NCBI GenBank assembly: GCA_902798545.1 | Contig: CADBWQ010000007.1 | Location: 24,249 to 88,248 of the forward strand | Direction of reading: 5' to 3' | From: Oscillospiraceae bacterium | GTDB taxonomy: Bacteria; Bacillota; Clostridia; Oscillospirales; Oscillospiraceae | Length of the DNA stretch: 64,000 nucleotides | In this document: piece after piece, positions 25,378 through 34,712 of the stretch | Layout of the letters: every line of letters starts with the position of its first letter | Position numbering within the stretch: position 1 is the stretch's first letter | The notes under the pieces: model-generated | Databases searched by the model: none | What the model saw: the letters and a program-made list of their open reading frames with translations, nothing else | What the model was told of the DNA's origin: nothing | Position numbers and translations under genes: made by a program

Positions 25378-26067
25378 ATGGATATGCAAATGGACAAACT
25401 GAACCACAAGGACGGAATGCTCTCCAGTCATGTGGCGGATTATCTCATGGAATGGATCAAGGAGAACGGACTCAAGCCCGGAGATAAAATCCCGCCGGAG
25501 CTGGAACTGGTGAGCATTCTCAATACCGGAAGAAGCTCGGTCCGCGAGGCGCTTGCACTTCTAAAAAGTCGAAACGTCGTCGAAGTCCGCCGCGGCTGTG
25601 GCACATTTCTGTGTGAGCAGCCGGGTATGATTAATGATCCGCTGGGGTTATACTTCTTCCCGGATGCAGATATTGCTGAAGATTGGGGAATTGTCCGTTT
25701 GATTATCGAGCCTCCGATCGCAGAGCTTGCCGCCATTAATGCTACAGCAGATGATATTTCCAGACTGTTAGAAAGCTGGGAAGTCCTGTCGAACTGCAGA
25801 AATGACCCGCAGCGCCATTTTGAAGCGGATTCGGAGTTCCATCGGATCTTGGCAGAGGCAACACATAATGTTGTGATCATGAAGCTCTTCCCCATCATTC
25901 AGGATGGCATTCATCATTTTCTGTCCGAGACAGACAACATGCATACGGATGAAACAAGGCGGCTGCACCATGAGATTCTGAAATCCGTAGTAACACACGA
26001 TGCGGCAAGAGCGCGGTCTGCCATGGAAGAATTAATCTGCGTCAATCAGGATCTTCTGAAATCCTGA
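25378..26067 (+). CDS. GntR-family transcriptional regulator, FCD (FadR) subfamily
   Basis: A 229-residue regulator. Residues about 14-75 are the winged helix-turn-helix (KPGDKIPPELELV, RSSVREALALLKSRNVVEVRRGCGTF). Residues 90-225 are the all-helical FCD ligand domain, with its metal/ligand residues in the ADSEFHRILAEAT and HHEILKSV histidine segments. The ligand is probably a sugar acid of this operon. Palindromic sites at 23327 and 23554, in the divergent promoters of dctP and the dehydratase, are its likely targets. It lies 36 bases after the dehydratase gene. Confidence 0.9.
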   Translation: MDMQMDKLNHKDGMLSSHVADYLMEWIKENGLKPGDKIPPELELVSILNTGRSSVREALALLKSRNVVEVRRGCGTFLCEQPGMINDPLGLYFFPDADIAEDWGIVRLIIEPPIAELAAINATADDISRLLESWEVLSNCRNDPQRHFEADSEFHRILAEATHNVVIMKLFPIIQDGIHHFLSETDNMHTDETRRLHHEILKSVVTHDAARARSAMEELICVNQDLLKS

Positions 26068-26131
26068 CAGCTATTGCATTGTTCTGCGGCTGTTCCCAGG
26101 CGAGTTGCATCATAGATAAAGGAGCAATCAA

Positions 26132-27205
26132 ATGAATATTCACGAGGCATACAGATATGCGATTGCCTGTCCCACCAGTATGGGTGTTCGCATCACACCG
26201 GCCGAACGTATGGCCGTACATAACAGCAATCACTTTTATATGCAGGCTACCAGCGCTGAGAGCAATGTCCTGAATGTCTCTTCGAGTCTGGGGAAACAGT
26301 GCCTGGTTCTGACCCGCTTTGTTGAAGGCAGCCCGATTGCCGAATTCTTGAAAGCACAGCTTCGCAGCAGAAATATCGCCTATGAAGGTCCGGATATTCC
26401 CCAAGGGGGCCCCTGGGGGTTCCGGCATCAGTTCAATATTGCAGATTCCGGATTCGGTCTTCGTGCCCCCCGAGTCTGGAATGATCGCGCCGGTGAAGTT
26501 GGTCGGACCCTGTCTGCCAGAGATTTTGACCTGGAGCGGATCTTTAGAAAAGAGAAAGTTGCGGTTCTCCATCTGAGCGGTCTGATTGCGGCAATGAGTC
26601 CAGAGACGACCGAAACCTGCCTGAAGCTTGCTGATTACGCCAAATCCTGTGGAAGTCTTGTGAGTTTCGACCTGAACTACCGCGCTACTTTCTGGAAAGG
26701 AAGGGAGACAGAGCTCCGGGAGGCATTTCACAGAATCGCTTCTGTTGCAGATATTCTGATCGGAAATGAAGAGGATTTCCAGCTGTGTCTTGGCTTCGAA
26801 GGCCCGGAAGCCGGAGGAAAGAATCTTTCCGGAAAGATCGACCGTTTCCGCGAGATGATTGACCGCGTCAGAGAAAAATATCCGCAGGCAAAGATGTATG
26901 CCACCACACTGCGGCAGGTCGTCTCCGCCAACGAACATCTCTGGGGTGCTCTGCTCTGGGCGAATGGCCAATGGTATACCGAAGAGCCTCGAAGCATTCC
27001 CGTCATGGACCGGATCGGCGGGGGAGACGGCTTCTCCGGTGGAGTTCTTTACGGCGTGCTGCAAAACTGGGATCCGGAAAAATGCTTACAGTTCGGTTGG
27101 GCAAGCGGTGTCCTTGCGGCCTCCAGTCTTAATGACTATGCAGAACCGGCAGATGAGAAACAGATCTGGGATATCTATGCGGGAAATGCCCGTGTACAGC
27201 GATAA
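26132..27205 (+). CDS. PfkB-family sugar kinase, divergent KDG-kinase type
   Basis: A 357-residue ribokinase-fold kinase, likely to phosphorylate a 2-keto-3-deoxy sugar acid. AAAGGAG precedes the ATG. The C-terminal signature DRIGGGDGFSGG with the catalytic Asp is intact, and SFDLNYRATFW plus GNEEDF match KDG kinases. The N-terminal substrate motif, normally GGA-x-N-A, reads TSAESNVLN, so substrate recognition is unusual. It differs clearly from the more canonical kinase at 31801. It precedes the 6-phosphogluconate dehydrogenase by 10 bases. Confidence 0.82.
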   Translation: MNIHEAYRYAIACPTSMGVRITPAERMAVHNSNHFYMQATSAESNVLNVSSSLGKQCLVLTRFVEGSPIAEFLKAQLRSRNIAYEGPDIPQGGPWGFRHQFNIADSGFGLRAPRVWNDRAGEVGRTLSARDFDLERIFRKEKVAVLHLSGLIAAMSPETTETCLKLADYAKSCGSLVSFDLNYRATFWKGRETELREAFHRIASVADILIGNEEDFQLCLGFEGPEAGGKNLSGKIDRFREMIDRVREKYPQAKMYATTLRQVVSANEHLWGALLWANGQWYTEEPRSIPVMDRIGGGDGFSGGVLYGVLQNWDPEKCLQFGWASGVLAASSLNDYAEPADEKQIWDIYAGNARVQR

Positions 27206-27215
27206 GGAGGAACCG

Positions 27216-28667
27216 ATGAAAAAAGCAGATATCGGACTGATCGGGCTTGCCGTAATGGGTGAAAACCTTGTCATGAATATGGAGTCCAGGGGCTTCACCG
27301 TCGCCGTCTATAACAGAAGTACAGAAAAAGTCGATCATTTTGTAAATGGTCGCGGTGCAGGGAAAAATATCATTGGCTGTCACTCGCTGGCGGAGATGGT
27401 CTCTTCACTTGAACGGCCGCGTAAGGTTTTCATGATGGTCAAAGCAGGAACTGCTGTGGATGAACTGATTGACCAGCTCCTTCCCCTGCTTAGCCCCGGG
27501 GATATTCTTATAGACGGAGGCAACAGCCATTATCCGGACACGATTCGGCGCACTGCCTATGTGGAAGAGAAGGGAATGCTGTATGTCGGAACCGGTGTCT
27601 CCGGCGGTGAAGAGGGCGCACTGAGAGGCCCTTCCATGATGCCCGGGGGCTCACCACAGGCATGGAGCCACGTGAAGCCCATCTTTCAAGCAATCTGCGC
27701 CAAAGTGGAAGACGGAACGCCATGCTGCGACTGGGTAGGCGAGAACGGCGCCGGTCACTTTGTAAAAATGGTTCATAACGGAATCGAGTACGGAGATATG
27801 CAGCTGATCTGTGAAGCCTATCATCTGCTGCGGGACGGACTCGGCCTGTCCAATGAAGAGATGCATCAGGTGTTCGCTGAGTGGAACAGCACGGAACTCG
27901 ACAGCTATCTGATCCAAATCACTGCAGACATTCTGGGACACCAAGAAGCAGACGGTGAGATCACGGTTGAAAAGATCCTTGACTGTGCAGGACAAAAGGG
28001 AACTGGGAAATGGACCAGCATTACTGCTCTGGATGAAGGAATACCGCTGACTCTGATCAGTGAAGCCGTATTTGCCCGATGCCTCTCGGCACAGAAAGAC
28101 GAGCGACTGAAAGCTTCCGCACTTTACCATAGAACAGTACCTGCTTTTGAGGGAGACAGGACACGCTTCATTGAGAGCATCCGCCGTGCTCTGTATGCCA
28201 GTAAAATTGTCTCCTATGCCCAGGGCTACGCTCTGATGAGGGCTGCGGCGCAAACGCAGTCCTGGAATCTGAATTATGGTGGTATTGCGCTGATGTGGCG
28301 GGGCGGATGCATCATCCGCAGTCGATTCCTCAGCCGCATCAAAGATGCTTTTGACAGGAATCCGGAGCTTGATAATCTCCTGCTGGATGAGTATTTCTGC
28401 AGCACAATGCAATCGCTGCTTCCGGCCTGGCGTGAAGTCATTGCCTATGCCATTCAAGTGGGAATTCCCATGCCGGCGTTCTCCTCTGCCCTCAGCTGGT
28501 TTGACGGGTACACCTGTGCCTCTCTTCCGGCGAATCTCCTGCAGGCGCAGAGAGACTATTTTGGTGCGCACACCTATGAACGTGTTGATGCGCCGAGGGG
28601 ACAGTTCTTCCACACCAACTGGACCGGGCACGGCGGAGATACTGCTTCTTCCAGTTACAATGCCTGA
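27216..28667 (+). CDS. gnd: 6-phosphogluconate dehydrogenase, decarboxylating
   Basis: A 483-residue enzyme that oxidises 6-phosphogluconate to ribulose 5-phosphate and CO2. The start is fixed by AAGGAGG. Seen: GLAVMGENLVMNMESRGF (dinucleotide loop), YNRS (NADP-favouring), ILIDGGNSHYPDT, the signature GVSGGEEGALRGPSMMPGG, the catalytic Lys in GAGHFVKMVHNGIEYGDMQ, and DCAGQKGTGKW. The length is that of the long NADP-type enzyme. Within a sugar-acid operon it suggests that a phosphorylated aldonate is made, yet no gluconokinase gene is visible here. Confidence 0.94.
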   Translation: MKKADIGLIGLAVMGENLVMNMESRGFTVAVYNRSTEKVDHFVNGRGAGKNIIGCHSLAEMVSSLERPRKVFMMVKAGTAVDELIDQLLPLLSPGDILIDGGNSHYPDTIRRTAYVEEKGMLYVGTGVSGGEEGALRGPSMMPGGSPQAWSHVKPIFQAICAKVEDGTPCCDWVGENGAGHFVKMVHNGIEYGDMQLICEAYHLLRDGLGLSNEEMHQVFAEWNSTELDSYLIQITADILGHQEADGEITVEKILDCAGQKGTGKWTSITALDEGIPLTLISEAVFARCLSAQKDERLKASALYHRTVPAFEGDRTRFIESIRRALYASKIVSYAQGYALMRAAAQTQSWNLNYGGIALMWRGGCIIRSRFLSRIKDAFDRNPELDNLLLDEYFCSTMQSLLPAWREVIAYAIQVGIPMPAFSSALSWFDGYTCASLPANLLQAQRDYFGAHTYERVDAPRGQFFHTNWTGHGGDTASSSYNA

Positions 28668-28694
28668 GAATACCTGACAGCAGGGGATGAAGTT

Positions 28695-29762
28695 ATGATA
28701 CAATTTCCTGTAATCAATCATATCGGGGAGATTGATGTGCCGTTTCACGCTCATTTCCTTTCCCGAAGGATTGAAAATCTGGCAGCGGATGAGGTGTTGA
28801 TCCGTGTCAGGGCCAGCGCTGTCTGCGGAAGCGATCTCCACATCGTGAAAGGAAAGCACCCTTCTGCTCCCTTGCCGGTGACCATCGGGCACGAGTTTTC
28901 CGGCGATATTGCAGCGGTCGGGAGCGGGGTAACCACGTTCAAACCCGGTATGCGGGTTACGGTTGAGCCTTGCATCGTCTGCGGCACATGTGACGCCTGT
29001 CGACACGGAAATTACGGTTATTGCGACAATATCTCCTATCTGTACAGGAAGGGGAACGGAGCAATGGCTGATTACGTTGTAGCGAAAGCACCCTATGTAT
29101 ATCCTCTCCCGGAGTATCTCAGCTATGAAACCGGTGCCCTCATCGAACCGCTGAGTGTTGCGACGCATGCTGTGCGCCGCGCAGATATCCGACTCGGTGA
29201 CTGTGTCCTGGTTATCGGTGACGGTGCCATCGGTCTCCTGATCGCTGCTATGTGCAGCCGGAGCGGTGCATCACGGATCATTGTCGGCGGCCACTCTGAT
29301 AAGCGGCTGTCCATCGCGTCGGAGCTTGGCGCCACGAGCTGTGTGAACACCCACAACGAAGACCTGGAGACAGCGGTTTACCGAATCACTGAAGGGCGAG
29401 GTGTGGATAAGAGCTTTGAATGCGTTGGGAAGCAGACCTGTTTCCATCAGGCCGTTAACACCCTGCGCCATGATGGTACTGCGACGATTGTTGGGATCTA
29501 TGAAGATCAGAATCTGAACTTTGCGCCTGCACGGCTGGTAACGCATGAGCTGCATCTTCAGGGAACACAGGGATATTGCTGGGATTTTCCCGTTGCCATT
29601 GCGGCAGCAAAAGACATCGCACTGGAGCGGCTGATTACACATCGTTTTCCCCTCTATGCGCTTCAGACCGCGCTCGACACGGCCTTGGACCGGAGCAGTG
29701 ACGCCATAAAAATTCTGCTGCTGCCGGAGACCGCAATTAGCTTCAACGGAGGAGAACAATGA
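28695..29762 (+). CDS. zinc-dependent medium-chain dehydrogenase (polyol/sugar-acid type)
   Basis: A 355-residue MDR dehydrogenase. Seen: catalytic-zinc residues in VCGSDLHIV and GHEFSGDIAAVG, the structural zinc cluster CIVCGTCDACRHGNYGYC, and the NAD loop VIGDGAIGLLIA. Relatives include L-idonate 5-dehydrogenase, sorbitol dehydrogenase and galactonate/gulonate 5-dehydrogenases. In this operon oxidation of a hexonate at C5 is plausible. It begins after GGGGATGAAG, and its stop overlaps the flavoprotein start by four bases. Confidence 0.9.
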   Translation: MIQFPVINHIGEIDVPFHAHFLSRRIENLAADEVLIRVRASAVCGSDLHIVKGKHPSAPLPVTIGHEFSGDIAAVGSGVTTFKPGMRVTVEPCIVCGTCDACRHGNYGYCDNISYLYRKGNGAMADYVVAKAPYVYPLPEYLSYETGALIEPLSVATHAVRRADIRLGDCVLVIGDGAIGLLIAAMCSRSGASRIIVGGHSDKRLSIASELGATSCVNTHNEDLETAVYRITEGRGVDKSFECVGKQTCFHQAVNTLRHDGTATIVGIYEDQNLNFAPARLVTHELHLQGTQGYCWDFPVAIAAAKDIALERLITHRFPLYALQTALDTALDRSSDAIKILLLPETAISFNGGEQ

Positions 29763-31720
29763 AAGAGAGCTGCCTGAAGTTTTCGGATTTCCAGATCCGG
29801 CTTATCTCTGTCAATACGGCAGTCGTCGGCTCGGGTGCCGCGGGATACAGCGCTGCGGACCATCTGTATCGTCAGGGCCAGAGGGATATTCTGATGCTTT
29901 CAGAGGCCCGAACAGCCGGGACGAGCAGGAACACGGGCTCGGATAAACAGACCTATTATAAACTCACGCTGTCCGGGCATTCGCCAGACAGCGTTTTTGA
30001 GATGGCTGAAACTCTATTTGAAGGTCAGTGCGTGGACGGCGATCTTGCACTCTGTGAGGCTGCTCTGTCTGTTCAGTGTTTCTTCCGTCTTGTCGAGCTG
30101 GGGGTGCCTTTCCCCTGCAATCGATATGGCGAATATGTCGGATATAAAACCGATCATGACCCAAGGCAGCGAGCGACCAGCATCGGTCCGTATACCAGCC
30201 GCAAAATGACCGAGGTGCTGGAGAACAGCGTAAAAGAGAAACAGATTCCTTTTCTCGATCATATGCAGGTAGTCGCTGTTCTACGGGATAGTGACAATGT
30301 CCGGGGACTCCTCTGCCTGAACACAGATTCGACAGGACAACAGGACCGATACTGCGTGATCTGCTGCCGGAATGTGATTTACGCCACAGGCGGCCCGGCA
30401 GGCATGTATGCTGACAGCGCATATCCTCCCAGTCAGTTTGGCGCCAGTGGGATTGCCTTCGAGGCTGGTGTGCATGGAAGGAATCTGACCGAATGGCAAT
30501 ATGGCATGGCTTCGCTGCGCCCGCGCTGGAATGTATCCGGGAGCTACATGCAGGTGCTTCCGCGGTTTATTTCTACTGATCAGGACGGAAACCATCCATC
30601 TGAGTTCCTGACCGATTTCTTTGCCACTCCGGAGGAAATGCTCAGTGCCGTTTTCCTGAAAGGCTATCAGTGGCCATTTGATGTTCGAAAGGCCATCGGC
30701 GAAAGCTCCTTGATCGATCTCCTGGTATACAGAGAGCGATCCGCGGGACGCCGCGTCTTTCTGGATTATCGCTCCAATCCCGCAGATGGCCGTTTTCGTT
30801 TTGAAGATCTTTCCGAAGAAGCATTTCAGTACCTGAATAAAAGTGGATGCTGTTTCGGAACCCCTTATGAACGGCTCTGCCATATGAATATGCCGGCTGT
30901 CGAGTTCTATCGGGAGCACGGAGTTGATCTTGCCAGAGAAACGCTGGAGATAGCAATCTGTGCACAGCATAACAACGGCGGTCTTGCCGTTGACGCATGG
31001 TGGCAGACAGACCTTCCGGGATTTTTTGCTGTTGGCGAGGCCGCGGGGACTCATGGTGTTTACCGTCCGGGCGGCGCTGCTCTCAATGCCGGTCAGGTTG
31101 GCAGTTTGCGCGCCGCGCAGTATATTGCGGCATACCGGACAGAGATGCCGGAACCGGACACCACATTTGAAGCTCTTGTGCAAAAATCTCTTCGTCCTCT
31201 GCATTGCCTGGCGGAGTCCGCACTGACAAACAAAGATGCGCCATCTGCGTCTTCGCGATACCACGAGGCAGCGGTACGAATGAGTGCCTCTGCAGCCGCG
31301 CTTCGAAACCCGGAAGCAATCGCAAGTTGTATCAAAGCCGTTGGAGAAGAACTCAGCACCCTGCCCGTATCTGTGTCCGCTGAAGAATCAGGGTTGCTGT
31401 GGGTGTTCCGTCTTCGCGATATGCTGATCTGTCAGAATGTCTATCTGCAGGCTTATCTGAATTACTGCAGCAGTGATCACCGCAGCAGAGGAAGTGCGCT
31501 TTATTCTGATCCAAGGGGAAACCTGCCCCACCCGGCACTGCCGGAGACATTTCGATTCTCTCTGGAAGATGAGGATCCTTCCGGCAATCTGATCCAGGAA
31601 ACGGTATACTGCGATGGAGAATGCCGCTTCGTCTGGCGAACTCCGCATCCTGTTCCGGAAGAGGACGATTTCTTCGAAAACGTCTGGCGCAGTTATCGCG
31701 AAAATCGAAATATCATATGA
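29759..31720 (+). CDS. FAD-dependent oxidoreductase, succinate dehydrogenase/fumarate reductase flavoprotein type
   Basis: A 653-residue soluble flavoprotein with no signal peptide. GGAGGAG precedes the ATG, which overlaps the upstream stop. Seen: the FAD loop VVGSGAAGYSAADHL near residue 22, IYATGGPAGMYADSAYPPS, and the C-terminal NNGGLAVDAWWQTDLPG, FFAVGEAAGTHGVYRPGGAALN, which correspond to the flavin-binding and substrate regions of SdhA/FrdA/NadB-type proteins. No Fe-S or membrane subunit accompanies it. The reaction is unknown: it could be oxidation or reduction of a sugar-acid intermediate. It ends the left arm's operon. Confidence 0.82.
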   Translation: MKESCLKFSDFQIRLISVNTAVVGSGAAGYSAADHLYRQGQRDILMLSEARTAGTSRNTGSDKQTYYKLTLSGHSPDSVFEMAETLFEGQCVDGDLALCEAALSVQCFFRLVELGVPFPCNRYGEYVGYKTDHDPRQRATSIGPYTSRKMTEVLENSVKEKQIPFLDHMQVVAVLRDSDNVRGLLCLNTDSTGQQDRYCVICCRNVIYATGGPAGMYADSAYPPSQFGASGIAFEAGVHGRNLTEWQYGMASLRPRWNVSGSYMQVLPRFISTDQDGNHPSEFLTDFFATPEEMLSAVFLKGYQWPFDVRKAIGESSLIDLLVYRERSAGRRVFLDYRSNPADGRFRFEDLSEEAFQYLNKSGCCFGTPYERLCHMNMPAVEFYREHGVDLARETLEIAICAQHNNGGLAVDAWWQTDLPGFFAVGEAAGTHGVYRPGGAALNAGQVGSLRAAQYIAAYRTEMPEPDTTFEALVQKSLRPLHCLAESALTNKDAPSASSRYHEAAVRMSASAAALRNPEAIASCIKAVGEELSTLPVSVSAEESGLLWVFRLRDMLICQNVYLQAYLNYCSSDHRSRGSALYSDPRGNLPHPALPETFRFSLEDEDPSGNLIQETVYCDGECRFVWRTPHPVPEEDDFFENVWRSYRENRNII

Positions 31721-31726
31721 AAGACG

Positions 31727-31762
31727 GGGGAAGGGCACAGGCAAACGTCTGTGCCCTTCCCC
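31727..31762. terminator. bidirectional terminator between the two sugar-acid operons
   Basis: A perfect 14-base stem (GGGGAAGGGCACAG and complement) with an 8-base loop, ending on the plus strand in TTATAGTGTTTTT. It is placed exactly between the convergent stops at 31720 and 31801. Confidence 0.85.
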
Positions 31763-31800
31763 TTATAGTGTTTTTATACGAATTCAATGACTTGGTTCCG

Positions 31801-32826
31801 TCAGCGCTGTACTCTTCCGGAGGCATTGCCGCCGACCAGAGCCAGTACTTCCTTTTCGGAGCAGAGGTTAAAATCGTACTCTGTCGCCTGCTTGAGGCAG
31901 CTGGCAGCCACCGCAAACTCGATCTGCTGCTGAGGATCGTCCGGCCACTTGCGCATGGCATGGATCAGACCGCCGCCAAAGGAGTCACCGCCGCCCACGC
32001 GGTCGACGAGATGGATCAGGTAATTTCTGGCAAAGTAAGCCTGACCGTCCACATACAGCATACCGCTCCAGTTATTTTCGGAGGCGGAAATACTGCCGCG
32101 CAGCGTGATGGCAACAGCTTTAAACTGGAAACGATCGGTCAGCTGCTTTGCGACAGAGACATAGCCGTCCCGGTCCAGCTTACCGGAATTGATATCCGTG
32201 TTCTCCGCTTCAATGCCGAACACGTCCTTGGCATCCTCTTCGTTGGCAATGCAGACATCCACATAAGGCATCAGCCGGCCCATGACTTCACCGGCCTTTT
32301 CGCGGCTCCAGAGCTTCCCGCGGTAGTTGAGATCACAGGAGACCGTAATGCCTTTGGCCTTGGCGGCCTTGCAGGCGTCCAGGCATACTTCGGGCATCTC
32401 ACCGCCAAGCGCGGGTGTGATGCCGGTAAAGTGGAACCAGTCGACGTCTGTGAAGATCTCATCCCAGTTGAATTCATCCCGCTTTGCCAGCGCAATGGAG
32501 GAACCGGCCCGGTCGTAGATCACCTTGCTGCCACGCTGGGAGGCGCCCTTCTCGCAGAAATAGATGCCCAGACGGGGACCGCCGACCTGCATAAGGGAAG
32601 TGTCCACACCGTATCGGCGGAGCGCGTTGATGGCATTCTGACCGATCTCATTATCGGGCACTTTAGTGACATAGGCTACGTCGTCTTTGTAGTTGGCCAG
32701 GGAGACGGCGACGTTTGCCTCGCCGCCGGCGTAGGTGGCCTCGAAAACCGTGGCCTGAACAAAGCGCTGATATCCGGGAGGATTCAGACGCATCATGATT
32801 TCACCGAAAGTAATTACTTTTTTCAT
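31801..32826 (-). CDS. kdgK: 2-keto-3-deoxy sugar-acid kinase (PfkB family)
   Basis: A 341-residue ribokinase-fold kinase of KDG-kinase type: 2-keto-3-deoxygluconate or -galactonate plus ATP gives the 6-phosphate. Seen: TFGEIMMRLNPPG, TYAGGEANVAVSLA (substrate motif), SCDLNYRGKLW, ANEEDAKDVFG and DRVGGGDSFGGG with the catalytic Asp. GAGAGG precedes the ATG. It lies 18 bases after the aldolase gene and is last in the tctCBA operon. With galactonate dehydratase upstream, KDGal is the likely substrate. Confidence 0.88.
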   Translation of the reverse strand: MKKVITFGEIMMRLNPPGYQRFVQATVFEATYAGGEANVAVSLANYKDDVAYVTKVPDNEIGQNAINALRRYGVDTSLMQVGGPRLGIYFCEKGASQRGSKVIYDRAGSSIALAKRDEFNWDEIFTDVDWFHFTGITPALGGEMPEVCLDACKAAKAKGITVSCDLNYRGKLWSREKAGEVMGRLMPYVDVCIANEEDAKDVFGIEAENTDINSGKLDRDGYVSVAKQLTDRFQFKAVAITLRGSISASENNWSGMLYVDGQAYFARNYLIHLVDRVGGGDSFGGGLIHAMRKWPDDPQQQIEFAVAASCLKQATEYDFNLCSEKEVLALVGGNASGRVQR

Positions 32827-32844
32827 ACAATCAAACCTCTCTTA

Positions 32845-33504
32845 TTACTTCCCAAATTCTTCGACTACCTGAACCAGCTGTTTTGCCACTTCGGTGATCT
32901 TATCGAATTCACCGTTCTCAATCCACTTCTTGTTTGCAAGATTGCCGCCGATGCCGGCACCGCAGGCGCCTGCTTCCAGGTATTCCTTCAGATTCTTCTC
33001 ATTGATGCCGCCCACTGCGGTCATTTTGATATGGCTGAGCGGGGCACGGATTGCTTTCAGATAACCGGGACCCATGGAGCCGAGCGGGAATACTTTCACA
33101 TAGTCCGCACCGGCGTTATATGCTGTTTTGATTTCGCTTGGTGTGAGTGCGCCCGGCATGGAAACCAGGCCCAGTTCTCTGGTGCGTCTGATGACGGCAA
33201 CATCCGTGTCCGGGGAAATGATGAAGGAGCCGCCTGCCTTCGCAGTGAGTTCGACCAGTTCCGGTGAAGTGACGGTGCCTGCCCCGACAAACATTCTTCC
33301 TTCGTATTCCTTCGCAAGAGCACCGATGGTGTCGGCGGTAGCCTGCCAGGTCTCCGGTTTTTTCTGGTCATAGGTGACCTCCATCAGTCTGATCCCGCCG
33401 GCATACAGCGCTTCAGCAACCGCAAAGCACTGTTTGGGATCCGCGCCGCGGACAATTGCTATGATTTTATACTGGTCAACGTACTGCAGAACCTGTTCTC
33501 TCAT
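32845..33504 (-). CDS. eda: KDPG/KDPGal aldolase
   Basis: A 219-residue class I aldolase that cleaves 2-keto-3-deoxy-6-phosphogluconate or -galactonate to pyruvate and glyceraldehyde 3-phosphate. The start at 33504 follows AAAGGAG. Seen: AIVRGADPKQ, a Glu in LMEVTYDQK, FVGAGTVTSPE, FIISPDTD, and the Schiff-base lysine in YVKVFPLGSMGPGYLKA. It sits between D-galactonate dehydratase and the KDG-type kinase, completing a De Ley-Doudoroff route. dgoA would be an equally fitting name. Confidence 0.92.
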   Translation of the reverse strand: MREQVLQYVDQYKIIAIVRGADPKQCFAVAEALYAGGIRLMEVTYDQKKPETWQATADTIGALAKEYEGRMFVGAGTVTSPELVELTAKAGGSFIISPDTDVAVIRRTRELGLVSMPGALTPSEIKTAYNAGADYVKVFPLGSMGPGYLKAIRAPLSHIKMTAVGGINEKNLKEYLEAGACGAGIGGNLANKKWIENGEFDKITEVAKQLVQVVEEFGK

Positions 33505-33518
33505 AATGATCTTCTCCT

Positions 33519-34664
33519 TTACCACTCGGCAATGACGCCGTCGCTGTCGCGCCAGATGGGATTGTGCCAGTCATGGCCTTTTGCCGCCATCTCACGCACG
33601 TACTCTTCATTGATATCAACTCCGAGGCCGGGCAGGGTCATCAGGTCACAATAACCATCTTTCCACTGGAAGACTTCGGGATTGTTCAGATAGTTGAGGA
33701 TGTCATAGCCGGCGTTATAGTGAATGCCGGCACTCTGCTCCTGAATGAAGGCATTCGGCGAGCAGAAGTCGACCTGCAGGCAGGACGCCAGTGCAATCGG
33801 TCCGAGCGGGCAGTGCAGAGCGACAGATACGTCAAAGGCCTCAGCCATAGCTGCAATCTTACGCGCCTCGAGAATGCCGCCGCAGTGGCTGACATCCGGC
33901 TGAACAATGTCCACACCGCCGCGAGCAAGCATGTGCTTAAATCCCCACCGGGTGAAATTCCGCTCCCCGGTGGCAATCGGCGTGTAGCTGCCGCGGGCAA
34001 ACTCAAGAAATTCGTCCTCATTTTCACACAGAACCGGCTCTTCAATGAACATGAGGTGATAAGGCTCCAGCATATGGATCAGCTGCTTGGCCATGGTTTT
34101 GTGGACGCGACCGTGAAAGTCAACCGCAATACGCATGCCGGGAACAGCCTCCTGAATTGCAGCTACGCGCTCAACCGTGGCCTCCAGCTTGTCGTAAGTG
34201 TCAATCCAGCGCAGTTCATCCGTTCCGTTCATCTTGACGGCCTTATAGCCCTGAGAAGCGGCAACTCTGGCTTCGTTTCCGGTATCCCGTGGATGATCTC
34301 CGCCGATCCAGCGATAGACTTCAATCCGGTCACGACACTTGCCGCCGAGCAGATCATAAACCGGCACACCCAGCGCTTTGCCCTTGATGTCCCACATTGC
34401 CTGTTCAATACCGGAGATTGCGCTGGTCAGAATCGGACCGCCACGGTAGAAGCCGGTACGATACATCTGCTGGAATGCATCTTCAACATCTGTGGCACTG
34501 TGCCCGATCAGCTGGTCGCCAAGCTCTTTCACGGCAGCAGCGACGCTGTCTGCCTTACCCTCACAAACCGGTTCGCCCCAGCCAACCAGACCGTCATCGG
34601 TGGTCATCTTGAGGAACAGCCAGCGGGGCGGGACTTTGAAAAGTTCAAGTTTTGCTATTTTCAT
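33519..34664 (-). CDS. dgoD: D-galactonate dehydratase (enolase superfamily)
   Basis: A 381-residue mandelate-racemase-group enzyme converting D-galactonate to 2-keto-3-deoxygalactonate. Seen: GLVGWGEPVCEGK near the N-terminus, the capping FYRGGPILTSAISGIEQA, GYKAVKMNG, the metal ligands in AVDFHGR, FIEEPV and GERNFTRW, and the catalytic His of ALHCPLGPIALASC. These closely follow the DgoD pattern. AAAGGA precedes the ATG. It overlaps nothing and precedes the aldolase by 14 bases. Confidence 0.93.
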   Translation of the reverse strand: MKIAKLELFKVPPRWLFLKMTTDDGLVGWGEPVCEGKADSVAAAVKELGDQLIGHSATDVEDAFQQMYRTGFYRGGPILTSAISGIEQAMWDIKGKALGVPVYDLLGGKCRDRIEVYRWIGGDHPRDTGNEARVAASQGYKAVKMNGTDELRWIDTYDKLEATVERVAAIQEAVPGMRIAVDFHGRVHKTMAKQLIHMLEPYHLMFIEEPVLCENEDEFLEFARGSYTPIATGERNFTRWGFKHMLARGGVDIVQPDVSHCGGILEARKIAAMAEAFDVSVALHCPLGPIALASCLQVDFCSPNAFIQEQSAGIHYNAGYDILNYLNNPEVFQWKDGYCDLMTLPGLGVDINEEYVREMAAKGHDWHNPIWRDSDGVIAEW

Positions 34665-34712
34665 GTTATAAGTCCTTTCGCGGAATCCATCCGCTTGAAT
34701 TTCTGAATGATC

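Noticed and set aside
31621-33267. A 548-codon open frame antisense to the kinase and aldolase genes
   Set aside because: It spans the bidirectional terminator and two convergent operons and shows no protein-family features.
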